Shown here: piece after piece, positions 16,357 to 24,087 of the stretch
Position numbering within the stretch: position 1 is the first letter of the stretch
How the letters are laid out: each line of letters starts with the position of its first letter
NCBI GenBank assembly: GCA_019429205.1
Contig: JAHYIT010000028.1
Span: forward strand, 1 to 45,333
Length of the DNA stretch: 45,333 nt
From: Mariniphaga sp.
Lineage (GTDB): Bacteria > Bacteroidota > Bacteroidia > Bacteroidales > Prolixibacteraceae
Direction: 5' to 3'
Notes under the pieces: generated by a model
Told to the model about the DNA's origin: nothing
Databases searched by the model: none
The model's input: only the letters and a program-made list of their open reading frames with translations
Made by a program: the position numbers and the translations under genes

Positions 16357-17268
16357 TTAAAAGTTCCAAAGTCGGGTAATGGTAAATCCAAATGCCAGAT
16401 TATCAAAATTGAATTTGTTTGAATTCCACATCATAATATCCTGAGGAATAATTCCTTTTGCATTGCCCATATAAATTTGGAATGCATGAGTACTTGTAGC
16501 AATTTCAATGCCAAAAGAAACATTTGGCTGATGATGATCCGGAACTTGCAGTTGTTCAGAAATTTGCTGAATATTCAACGGTGCATCGTAATTAAATATA
16601 AATGATGATTGTGGGGAGAAATTTACCCTACCGTTAAAATGCACTCCAATTTTGTCGTGGTCAAAGTTTCGCTCAACCATGTTGTAGTGCGTAAAACTAA
16701 CACCCGTTTGCAGCGATAAAGCATTCCCGAATTTTCGGCCAATTATCAATTGCGAAAAATAGGATAACCTGTCGGCAAAATTCATATTAAATACTGCACG
16801 CCCTTCCCCTGAGTGCCAAACCTGACCCGTTCCAAAAGCGCTTTCATTTCGCCCGTCAATGGCAACCACACCGTAAAGTGCCACAGCAACCGGAATGGTA
16901 TTTTCTCGGGTTTGCTCCAGAATAGTCCATTTGGCATTCAGATCGGTGTTCATTTTTTCCTTGCTCAAACCAATACCTGTCTGAAAGTTTTTAAAAGGCA
17001 CATAGTTTAATGCAAGCCTGATATTAGCTGCCGGAGCATAGATTCCAAAAAAATCGGACATGCCGTTTTCAATGGTTCCAAATTTATGCTGAATGGCAAA
17101 TTCCAATGTTCCTTTTATTGGAATCATGGTTGTTTGGTTATCAATTAAATAACCACTTGCAAACGGTGCTCTAACGGGTCTGTCCTTTACCTTTTCTTCC
17201 TCATCCTGAGCAAAGAGAGCGGTGAACGGAATAACCGTAAGTAACACGAATAGTATGTAATTCTTCAT
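16357..17268 (-). CDS. DUF5777 outer-membrane beta-barrel (module copy 1)
   Basis: I take the ATG at 17268 (MKNYILFVLLTVIPFTALFA signal peptide), because a longer frame up to 17304 would overlap the preceding gene. The mature 280-odd residues are rich in alternating aromatic/polar beta-strand patterns and end in Phe (FTITRLWNF), a typical outer-membrane barrel signal. Landmarks shared with the second copy include LIDNQT, FDHDKIGVH and SPQSSFIFNYD. DUF5777 barrels have no assigned function. The position among exported cytochromes suggests a porin-like sheath or anchor for electron transfer through the outer membrane, in analogy to MtrB; this is inference, as the barrel is smaller than MtrB. 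Confidence 0.8.
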   Translation of the reverse strand: MKNYILFVLLTVIPFTALFAQDEEEKVKDRPVRAPFASGYLIDNQTTMIPIKGTLEFAIQHKFGTIENGMSDFFGIYAPAANIRLALNYVPFKNFQTGIGLSKEKMNTDLNAKWTILEQTRENTIPVAVALYGVVAIDGRNESAFGTGQVWHSGEGRAVFNMNFADRLSYFSQLIIGRKFGNALSLQTGVSFTHYNMVERNFDHDKIGVHFNGRVNFSPQSSFIFNYDAPLNIQQISEQLQVPDHHQPNVSFGIEIATSTHAFQIYMGNAKGIIPQDIMMWNSNKFNFDNLAFGFTITRLWNF

Positions 17269-17287
17269 TTCTGCCATTTTTTTGCGG

Positions 17288-17677
17288 TTAGTTATTTTTT
17301 GCACCTTGTTGTATCCACGCCAGCACGAGGTTGGCCTGAGTTAAGGTATATTTCTTATAATGACCTCCATCGGGATGTGGGTAAGCAAATATTTTGCTTT
17401 CTTCTGGCGAGGTTTTATTTATATACCTGGTGCTATTTAGCGAACCAAAGGCATTCTCTTCTCTTAAATCGGGAATCTGGCTTCCGTTGTGGCAGGCTGT
17501 ACAATTGTTTCCACTGTTGAAAATGGGTAGAATTTCTTGCGAAAAGCTGATTTCCTGGTCGGGATCACGGTCTGGAACCTCTTCAGGAATAATCCAGTCG
17601 TACTTACAGCTTGAAGCCACAAAAGCAGTTACGATAACCAACAGCAATATTTTAAACTTAATTTTCATTTTTGTCAT
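17288..17677 (-). CDS. monoheme cytochrome c lipoprotein (module copy 1)
   Basis: The 129-residue protein has a lipoprotein signal (hydrophobic 8-20, lipobox ASSC at about 24) and one CTACH heme motif at about 59. The pattern EILPIFNSGNNCTACHNG is that of planctomycete-type cytochrome c domains (PF07635-like). The end, ANLVLAWIQQGAKNN, is shared with the copy at 26045-26431. It is probably attached to a membrane facing the periplasm or cell surface. A start at the internal Met4 is also possible. It lies between the barrel and the six-heme gene on one strand. Confidence 0.85.
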   Translation of the reverse strand: MTKMKIKFKILLLVIVTAFVASSCKYDWIIPEEVPDRDPDQEISFSQEILPIFNSGNNCTACHNGSQIPDLREENAFGSLNSTRYINKTSPEESKIFAYPHPDGGHYKKYTLTQANLVLAWIQQGAKNN

Positions 17678-17726
17678 TTTTCGTTATACACCAGTTTCAT
17701 CGAAAAGAACCCGAAACCTGGATGTA

Positions 17727-18773
17727 TTAAGCTTCAGGCTGGTAAGCATTCAGTGCTTCCAGTGTATTGATAAGCAGCGCACTGATATACCTTGGATTGT
17801 GTACTCCCAAACTACGGTCTTCTTCAATTCCAATCCAGTTAAAATATGCACGTGCAAGAACTATTGGATAAGATCCAGGAACAACACTGAAACCGGCTTC
17901 AGCATCACCAGTCATCACCCCTAATTCAACGAGTTTATCTCTGATTTGATCCAGTTTTAAAGCTACATCTGTTTGTCTTCCACCGTAATTGTAATTTTCA
18001 GTTTCATGACAGGTATTACAATTGTTCAGACTTGGAATCCATGAATGGCCACCGCTACGGTTTCCAAATTCACCCATGTGACAACCTGTACATGAGGCTG
18101 TTTCGTTCAAATGGTAGGAACTATTTGGTTCAGGATATGATACTGAACCTTCAATTTCGGCAAAACCTACACCAGCTACAAGGTTAGCCTGCGGTCCGTG
18201 GTGTGGTCCGGTGCGTGCTGTAACATTGAATGTTGTGGCACTCGGGTTTGATGCCAGCGGATCACCGGCACGTGACTGATGGCAATTGGCACATAAGTTA
18301 CTGTTGCCTTTCATGTCCAATACAGTTACTTTATCGAACAATCCTATAACCGGTTCATCCAGTCTCAGGGCATAGTCAGTTGTTTCAAAAGTTTCGTGTA
18401 AACCGTGGCAGGTATTGCATTTCCAGGCAGTAGGATTGGTAATATCACCGGCTACCTGACCCAATTCTGCATACTGAACAAATTGTTCGTGTGAATGACA
18501 AGGTGAACAGGAAGCACGACTTCCGGCGTAATCCACTGCTATTGCTCCTGCGGAGTGTACCGACATGGCAAACTGTCCCTGGATAGACTCGATATTATCA
18601 CTGTTATGGCAGGCAAGGCACGAAACATTCCCGTCAACACCATCCATGCCATCAGATCCATCAGATCCGTCAGCTCCCTGGGGGCCCATAGGGCCTTCTT
18701 TTACACACGATGTGGCAAGGAATGCACACAGGACACCAAAACAAATAAGTTTTAAAAAAGATACATATCTCAT
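17727..18773 (-). CDS. six-heme cytochrome c lipoprotein with collagen-like stalk (module copy 1)
   Basis: The 348-residue protein has a lipoprotein signal ending at Cys23 (LATSC). A stretch of Gly-X-Y triplets follows at about 27-48 (GPMGPQGADGSDGSDGMDG). The heme domain has six CxxCH motifs starting at C52, C89, C119, C161, C228 and C252, with extra His residues (HHGPQ, HSWIP) available as distal ligands. The C-terminal 90 residues have no heme motif. The Gly-X-Y part could form a triple helix and so trimerise the cytochrome on a stalk; it is short. It is the first gene of module copy 1, downstream of the broken crp/fnr gene. Surface exposure is plausible but not proven. Confidence 0.88.
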   Translation of the reverse strand: MRYVSFLKLICFGVLCAFLATSCVKEGPMGPQGADGSDGSDGMDGVDGNVSCLACHNSDNIESIQGQFAMSVHSAGAIAVDYAGSRASCSPCHSHEQFVQYAELGQVAGDITNPTAWKCNTCHGLHETFETTDYALRLDEPVIGLFDKVTVLDMKGNSNLCANCHQSRAGDPLASNPSATTFNVTARTGPHHGPQANLVAGVGFAEIEGSVSYPEPNSSYHLNETASCTGCHMGEFGNRSGGHSWIPSLNNCNTCHETENYNYGGRQTDVALKLDQIRDKLVELGVMTGDAEAGFSVVPGSYPIVLARAYFNWIGIEEDRSLGVHNPRYISALLINTLEALNAYQPEA

Positions 18774-18887
18774 AACACGACCAGTTTAGTAGTTTATACT
18801 ATAATCATTAAATATTTTATGGCGTAAAAATAGTATCGAAATAGATTTGGGAGCAGAAGTAATCAGTGACATATCAATCAGTTCATG

Positions 18888-18901
18888 TTGATATATGTCA
18901 A
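18888..18901. promoter_or_regulatory. Crp/Fnr-like box before the six-heme gene
   Basis: TTGATATATGTCAA fits TTGAT-N4-ATCAA with one mismatch. It lies directly after the stop of the crp/fnr pseudogene and about 115 bases before the six-heme gene. A second, shortened arm (TGACATATCAA, 18867-18877) is inverted relative to it. A similar site is at 28170-28183. Confidence 0.5.
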
Positions 18902-19235
18902 TTATCCCTTTTTGCTTATCTCCTGCAGTCTGCTTTCATCAAGGATTTCAATGGTATTGCCCTGGGTTTTAATTAAGCCGGATGATTTGAATTGTGGCAG
19001 AATCCGCACCAGGCTTTCCTTGGTCATGTTCGACATATCGGCCAAATCCTGCCGGGTTAAGGATACGGTAAACGGATTGGTTTTGAACACATCGTTTTTC
19101 AGGTAAAGCAGCGTATCCGCAACTCTTCCGGGCATGTATTTCTGGGTTAAAACCACCAGCTTATTCAGCAAGGCGTTGTTTTGTTTGGTATGATGGTTTC
19201 GCCAGGTTTATTAAGAATTTGTTGTTTCCCGTATA
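18902..19235 (-). pseudogene. crp/fnr regulator pseudogene (268-bp internal deletion)
   Basis: The last 88 codons match the C-terminal DNA-binding half of the intact regulator at 28184-28936 with five differences, including the helix-turn-helix segment LTRQDLADMSNMTKESLVRI. Positions 19065-19192 are base-for-base identical to 28347-28474. At 19192/19193 the match jumps to 28743, so 268 bases are missing. Beyond the jump the reading GKQQILNKPGETII is recognisable (intact copy: EKQQISYKPGETII), then the frame is lost and stops at a TGA. The nucleotide-binding-like sensor domain and the original start are gone. A 90-residue product from the ATG at 19171 could in theory be made but would lack dimer and sensor parts. 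Confidence 0.88.
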
Positions 19236-19264
19236 GGAAAAACAACAATATATCTTCTATAATG

Positions 19265-19278
19265 TTGATTTGTATCAA
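19265..19278 (+). promoter_or_regulatory. perfect Fnr/Dnr box before the membrane-protein/NrfD module
   Basis: TTGATTTGTATCAA is an exact TTGAT-N4-ATCAA palindrome, the site recognised by Fnr- and Dnr-type Crp/Fnr proteins. It is 105 bases before the ATG at 19384. Downstream are TTTG (19285-19288) and TAAATTTA (19311-19318, one base off TAnnTTTG) 22 bases apart, a candidate promoter. This places the + strand module under oxygen or NO control, possibly by the regulator encoded at 28184-28936. Confidence 0.6.
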
Positions 19279-19383
19279 TCCCGTTTTGGAAAATAGAGTT
19301 GATTTTAATTTAAATTTACAGATTTTCTCAGAGGAAATTAACGAATGAAATTCCGGTTATTCATTTAGATAAAAAATAATAAT

Positions 19384-21033
19384 ATGGGAAAATCTGATTC
19401 CATAGAATTAAAAATCCTAAGGGAGGAATTGAGTGAATTAAAACAAAGACTAAAAGTGGTTGAAAATACACTTGAGAACGCAATAGGAGAAATTAACCCT
19501 GTAGTGGAAACTGAGTCCTCAATACCAGAATCGGACATTGATATCAATCTTTCATTTTTTCCAAAAAATTCTATTGAATTTCGCGTTGGAGAATTTGGAA
19601 TGGCCTGGCTTGGAAATATTGTACTACTTTTTGGTATCGCTTTTTTGGTGCAGTATCTTCAAAATTCAGGTGGCCGGATTTTATCCTTTCTAATTGGTTT
19701 TATGTCCGTTGCAGGAATTTACGTCAGTGCATATATTTCACGGAACACTCATTCCTATTTATCAAAGCTTTTTACTTACAATGGTCATTTCCTTTTGTAT
19801 TACATGACTTTACGACTTCATTTTTTTCAGGCAAATCCATTAATTCAAAATAAAACGCTGGGTTTATTTATTTTATTTACAGTTGTTGGTGCGTTATTAT
19901 ATTTTTCAATTCGGCGGAAATCACAACTAATGACGGCAATTGTATTGATCATGTTTCTTGTTTCAGGCATTATTGGCAATTCTACTATGCTTCTGCTCGG
20001 GATTGCCACATTGACCTCCATAGTTTCTGTATTTCTTTATTACCGATTTGGCTGGCTCAAAACTGTTGTCGCTTTTATATTCTTTGTTTACATGGTTTTT
20101 ATTATATGGCTGTTAAATAACCCCTTTATTACCCATGAACTGCTATTTAGGGAAACCCATGAATTTGGAATTATATATTTAATTGCCACCTGGTGTGTTT
20201 TCTCATTACCTGCCATTCTTCCTGAAAAAGAAAATATATCGAATGAAGTGCTCATATTTTCATTGATCTGGAATGCTCTTGGTTTCACAACACTTCTCGC
20301 TTTAATCGTATTCAACTATTTGATTGACAACAAGGTACTGATATTTAGTATGATTTCTCTCTTTTGCCTGATTTATTCTATTGTAATTCAATCACGTTCA
20401 ATCTTGAAAATCAGCGCTTCAATTTATGCGATTTACGGTTTTATTGCAATGAGCGCTGCCATTTATGGAATATTTCAGCTACCCAAGGCATATATGCTTC
20501 TTTCTATACAAAGTTTTTTGGTTGTTTCAATGGCCTTGTGGTTTCGTTCCCGGTTTATTGTTGTTATGAATACCCTGATGTATTTTATGTTATTAATTTT
20601 TTATATTATCGATCCGATAAGTCACACAAGCACAGATTTTTCATTTATGCTGGTTGCTTTTATTACGGCACGGGTGATAAACTGGAAAAAAGATCGGTTA
20701 AGATTAAAAACGGAACTCCTCAGAAATCTTTACCTGTTTGCCGGTTTAGTAATGGCTTTAATTGCCTTTCGACACGCAATGCCTGATTCGCTAATCACCG
20801 TGTCGTGGATATCCACTGCTATTGTTTTTTTTATTCTTGGCCAGTTAATGAAAAATATAAAATACCGCTGGCTGGCAATTGCTGCATTGATTGCTTCAGC
20901 AATAAACCTGCTGGTTATGGATATGTCAAACATAAATACTGATTTACGGATTTTAATCTTGCTCCTGCTGGCAGTTATTTCCATTACGGTTTCTATCGTT
21001 TATACAAAATATCTGATTAAAAAGAAGGAATAA
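19384..21033 (+). CDS. polytopic membrane protein (DUF2339-like)
   Basis: The 549-residue protein opens with a coiled-coil-like charged helix (ELKILREELSELKQRLKVVE). About 16 closely spaced hydrophobic segments follow from residue 75 to the end, closing with a KKK tail. This layout, including the GNIVLLFGIAFLVQYL first helix, recalls DUF2339 membrane proteins, but the match is by pattern only. There is no heme or metal motif. It is the first gene after the Fnr box and is 86 bases upstream of the tetraheme gene, so it may belong to that operon. Function unknown. Confidence 0.7.
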   Translation: MGKSDSIELKILREELSELKQRLKVVENTLENAIGEINPVVETESSIPESDIDINLSFFPKNSIEFRVGEFGMAWLGNIVLLFGIAFLVQYLQNSGGRILSFLIGFMSVAGIYVSAYISRNTHSYLSKLFTYNGHFLLYYMTLRLHFFQANPLIQNKTLGLFILFTVVGALLYFSIRRKSQLMTAIVLIMFLVSGIIGNSTMLLLGIATLTSIVSVFLYYRFGWLKTVVAFIFFVYMVFIIWLLNNPFITHELLFRETHEFGIIYLIATWCVFSLPAILPEKENISNEVLIFSLIWNALGFTTLLALIVFNYLIDNKVLIFSMISLFCLIYSIVIQSRSILKISASIYAIYGFIAMSAAIYGIFQLPKAYMLLSIQSFLVVSMALWFRSRFIVVMNTLMYFMLLIFYIIDPISHTSTDFSFMLVAFITARVINWKKDRLRLKTELLRNLYLFAGLVMALIAFRHAMPDSLITVSWISTAIVFFILGQLMKNIKYRWLAIAALIASAINLLVMDMSNINTDLRILILLLLAVISITVSIVYTKYLIKKKE

Positions 21034-21119
21034 TACGCACCGGTAAAATGTTCATAAAATGCAAAAAAGAAGATTGTTTGTGAAAACTCAAAAATATAAA
21101 ACCGAAAACTGAAATTAAA

Positions 21120-21686
21120 ATGAAGAATCAAAATAAGAAATTATCAGTTTTATTTCTGGCATTTTTTACGGCCATGGCCATTTTTTCCGGTTGTTTAAAT
21201 GACAATAAAATCGATCAGATAAATACGGAAATGCAGAGTATTCAAAGTGATGGAAAATATACTGAAATCGCAGTAGAACAACCTCCTTTTTCAATAGGTA
21301 TTTTCCCTTGTAGCGATTGTCATTCCCTAATTGAACCGAATCCGGCAAGAAGAGAATTGGTTGAAATGCACGATGATATTGATGAAATCTTTCACCACGA
21401 CAGCGAAAACCGCTGGTGCCTTGACTGCCACGATACAAACAGCAGGGATTCATTAAAGCTGGCAAGCGGAAAATTACTGGATTTTAAAGAATCGTATAAA
21501 CTGTGCGGACAATGTCACGGTAACAAACTCAGAGACTGGAAAGTTGGAGTTCATGGCAAAAGAACCGGAAATTGGAACGGAGAAAAGGAATATTTGCTTT
21601 GTGTGCATTGTCATGATCCACATGCACCAAAATTCAAAGAATTAATGCCTGAACCTCCTCCGGTAAGACAAGAGGATATTCATTGA
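21120..21686 (+). CDS. tetraheme cytochrome c lipoprotein
   Basis: The 188-residue protein has a lipoprotein signal with Cys25 (IFSGC) and four CxxCH motifs at C64, C100, C129 and C161. Extra His residues (EMHDD, FHHDSE, VHGKR, DPHAP) could give bis-His ligation as in NapB- or DsrJ-like small cytochromes. The end is Pro-rich (PEPPPVRQE). It precedes the iron-sulfur and NrfD genes, so it is probably the periplasm-side electron port of that complex. The stop at 21686 is 14 bases before the next ATG. Confidence 0.88.
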   Translation: MKNQNKKLSVLFLAFFTAMAIFSGCLNDNKIDQINTEMQSIQSDGKYTEIAVEQPPFSIGIFPCSDCHSLIEPNPARRELVEMHDDIDEIFHHDSENRWCLDCHDTNSRDSLKLASGKLLDFKESYKLCGQCHGNKLRDWKVGVHGKRTGNWNGEKEYLLCVHCHDPHAPKFKELMPEPPPVRQEDIH

Positions 21687-21700
21687 AAACTTTGAAAGTT

Positions 21701-22591
21701 ATGAAAAAAGATAATTCAAGAAGGTCGTTTTTAAAAAATATTTCACTGGCATCATTCTCGGCATTGGCGCTTGCCGGTTGTAATATGAAAGAGATAGACG
21801 AGTTTTTGCAAAAAAATTTCAGGGTTTTATCCGAAAAAGAGAAAACTGACATCATTAGAAGTCTGGAAGAAAAATACAAAGAAAAATACGATAAGGAATT
21901 TCATGTTTCCGCGAAACCTGCAATGGAAGGAGTTCTGTTTGGATATGCTTTGGATCTCTCAAAATGTATTGGTTGCAGAAAATGTGTTTATGCATGCTCT
22001 GAGGAAAACAATCAATCCCGCGAACCACAAATTCAATGGATACAGGTGCTTCAGATGGAGAAAGAGAAAGGAATTGATTTTGCCCATTCCAATATTCATT
22101 ATAACCCTGAAAAAGTTCCTGAAGAAGGATATTTTTATGTTCCGGTACAGTGCCAACAATGCGAAAATCCACCATGTGTTAAGGTATGCCCTGTTAAAGC
22201 TACATGGAAAGAACCAGACGGAATAACTGTAGTTGATTACAATTGGTGCATCGGTTGCAGGTATTGTATGGCAGCCTGCCCTTATGGCGCGAGGCATTTC
22301 AACTGGGGAGAACCAAATGTTCCTGCCGAAGAAATAAATACAAACATGCATTACTTGGGAAACAGGCCAAGAATGAAGGGTGTTGTTGAAAAATGTACTT
22401 TTTGCATTCAACGGTCAAGGGAAGGAAAATACCCGGCTTGTGTTGAAATTTGCCCGGTTGGCGCCCGGAAATTTGGTAACCTTTTAGACCCCAACAGCGA
22501 AATCCGGTATATACTGGAGAATAAACGGGTATTGGTATTAAAACAGGAGTTAAATACACAACCCAAATTCTATTACTTTTTTGGAGTTTAG
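21701..22591 (+). CDS. Tat-exported 4x[4Fe-4S] ferredoxin-like subunit (NrfC/DsrO type)
   Basis: I start at ATG 21701 rather than an overlapping TTG at 21683, because it directly precedes a twin-arginine signal (SRRSFLK) ending in a lipobox (LALAGC). The remainder has four Cys clusters: CIGCRKCVYAC, CQQCENPPCVKVCP, CIGCRYCMAACP and CTFCIQRSREGKYPACVEICP. This is the pattern of NrfC, DsrO, HmcB and PsrB electron-transfer subunits with four cubane clusters. Together with the NrfD gene after it, it forms the core of a quinone-linked redox complex on the periplasmic side. No molybdopterin catalytic subunit lies nearby. Confidence 0.93.
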   Translation: MKKDNSRRSFLKNISLASFSALALAGCNMKEIDEFLQKNFRVLSEKEKTDIIRSLEEKYKEKYDKEFHVSAKPAMEGVLFGYALDLSKCIGCRKCVYACSEENNQSREPQIQWIQVLQMEKEKGIDFAHSNIHYNPEKVPEEGYFYVPVQCQQCENPPCVKVCPVKATWKEPDGITVVDYNWCIGCRYCMAACPYGARHFNWGEPNVPAEEINTNMHYLGNRPRMKGVVEKCTFCIQRSREGKYPACVEICPVGARKFGNLLDPNSEIRYILENKRVLVLKQELNTQPKFYYFFGV

Positions 22592-22606
22592 ACTGTCTGG
22601 ACAGTC
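22591..22606. repeat. perfect inverted repeat between the Fe-S and NrfD genes
   Basis: GACTGTC and GACAGTC form a perfect 7-bp palindrome with a 2-base spacer, starting at the last base of the Fe-S gene stop codon. No T-tract follows at once. It may be an mRNA-processing or attenuating stem, or an operator. Confidence 0.5.
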
Positions 22607-22648
22607 GGATACAAAAATTTGTTTATTTAGAAATATATATTTTGAGTT

Positions 22649-23896
22649 ATGAATTTTATTCGATTTTTAAAAGGTAGCATCAGATTAGTTCTTCATGGAA
22701 CCAAATTATATTATGCCTGGCTGTTTTTTCTTGCAATATTAATCATCTGGGGAGGTTTTGGTTACGCTAATCAGTTACAAAACGGACTGATTACAACTAA
22801 TATGCGAGACTCAGTTTCCTGGGCTTTTTACATTGGGAATTTTACTTTTTTGGTGGGCATTGCGGCAGCGGCAATTATGCTGGTTATTCCCGCTTATATT
22901 TACAACTGGAACCCGATTAAAGAGATCGTAATTTTTGGCGAGTTATTAGCTGTTTGTGCAGTAATCATGTCTGTTGCATTTATCGTTGTCGATATTGGGA
23001 ATCCACTGCGGTTCTGGCATATGTTGCCTTTAATCGGAACGATGAATTTTCCGTATTCCATGTTATCCTGGGATTTTTTCTTTCTGATGGCTTATTTGCT
23101 CATTAACCTTATTGTTGTTATTCATTTGCTGTATTCTGTTTTTTATAAGAGGGACTATAATAGGAAAATGGTTTTGGCAATTGTGTTCATTAGTATTCCA
23201 ATGGCTGTTGGCATTCACACAGTAACCGCTTTTCTGTACAATGCACTGCCGGCACGACCGTTTTGGAACAGCGCTCTTCTTGCTCCCAGGTTTCTTGCTT
23301 CGGCATTTTGTTCCGGACCGGCAATACTTTTAATTCTGTTCCAGATTCTGAGGAAGATTACCAATTTCGAGATAAAGGATGAAGCTATCTGGAAGATTGC
23401 CGAGTTGATGGTGTATGCTATGTTTATCTATTTATTCTTTACAATTGCCGAACTATTTAAAGAATTTTATTCAGACACCGAGCACATTTTATACTGGAAA
23501 TATTTACTGTTTGGTATTGGTGATAACAATGAAATTGTTATTTACAGTTGGTCGTCTATCATTATGGGATTTATTGCATTTATTCTTTTATTAATTCCTA
23601 AAACCCGCAAAAATTTTGTTACCCTGAACATTGGAGCAGTTCTTATTTATGCCAGTGTTTATGTAGAAAAAGGAATCGCTCTGATTATTCCGGGATTTAC
23701 ACCCGACGTTTTGGGCCAAATATACGTTTACACCCCGTCAATGACTGAAATCAGAACAGCGGTTATGATATTTTCACTTGGATTTTTGCTTTTTACGTTT
23801 TTGGTAAAAATTGCAATCGCCATCATTTTTGAAGATTATAATATTGATGTTATAAATCAAAAAGGAGAAGAGAAAGGACAAAGAAACCGCTTTTAA
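22649..23896 (+). CDS. nrfD: NrfD/DsrP/HmcC-type quinone-interacting membrane subunit
   Basis: The 415-residue protein has about ten membrane helices. It carries family landmarks such as RDSVSWAFYIGNFTFLVGIA near residue 50, VDIGNPLRFWHML and MNFPYSMLSWDFFF in the following helices, GIHTVTAFLYNALPARPFWN, and VYVEKGIALIIPGFTPD near the end. NrfD proteins bind menaquinone and pass electrons to or from an iron-sulfur partner. With the tetraheme and ferredoxin-like genes it makes a three-part complex similar in composition to DsrJOP. No further subunit follows; the next genes converge. Confidence 0.92.
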   Translation: MNFIRFLKGSIRLVLHGTKLYYAWLFFLAILIIWGGFGYANQLQNGLITTNMRDSVSWAFYIGNFTFLVGIAAAAIMLVIPAYIYNWNPIKEIVIFGELLAVCAVIMSVAFIVVDIGNPLRFWHMLPLIGTMNFPYSMLSWDFFFLMAYLLINLIVVIHLLYSVFYKRDYNRKMVLAIVFISIPMAVGIHTVTAFLYNALPARPFWNSALLAPRFLASAFCSGPAILLILFQILRKITNFEIKDEAIWKIAELMVYAMFIYLFFTIAELFKEFYSDTEHILYWKYLLFGIGDNNEIVIYSWSSIIMGFIAFILLLIPKTRKNFVTLNIGAVLIYASVYVEKGIALIIPGFTPDVLGQIYVYTPSMTEIRTAVMIFSLGFLLFTFLVKIAIAIIFEDYNIDVINQKGEEKGQRNRF

Positions 23897-24087
23897 CCTG
23901 TCAGTAATTTTTCACTGTGGTTGCCCCACCGGTTGTCCCGTGAAGTATCGCATAACAGAAACTCTTGTCGTCGGCTGTTAAATTCAAACTGAAACGTCTC
24001 CCAATCACGGCCAGGATATGCAGCATCAGAACCATAACCGGAATATTCAAGAATTTTCGCTCGTATTATTCTAATAATTAAATTTAG
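23893..24087 (-). pseudogene. possible gene remnant without a start codon
   Basis: A 64-codon open frame ends at a TAA overlapping the nrfD stop. It has no ATG, GTG or TTG start. It reads like real protein in its second half (YGSDAAYPGRDWETF, then RRQEFLLCDTSRDNRWG), and its base composition is less AT-rich than the flanks. It may be the tail of a gene left at the edge of the module duplication. I do not recognise the family. Confidence 0.3.

Larger units (their letters stand above)
15903..19235 (-). repeat. segmental duplication, copy 1 (cytochrome module)
   Basis: Five consecutive genes (small cytochrome c, DUF5777 barrel, monoheme lipoprotein, collagen-stalked lipoprotein, crp/fnr) appear again in the same order and strand at 24644-28936. 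The structural genes have diverged strongly at protein level, and the two lipoprotein heads are not even the same family. The crp/fnr parts stay nearly identical. Confidence 0.88.

Noticed and set aside
21683-21700. TTG start for the Fe-S subunit
   Set aside because: It overlaps the previous stop codon, and the ATG at 21701 directly precedes the Tat motif.
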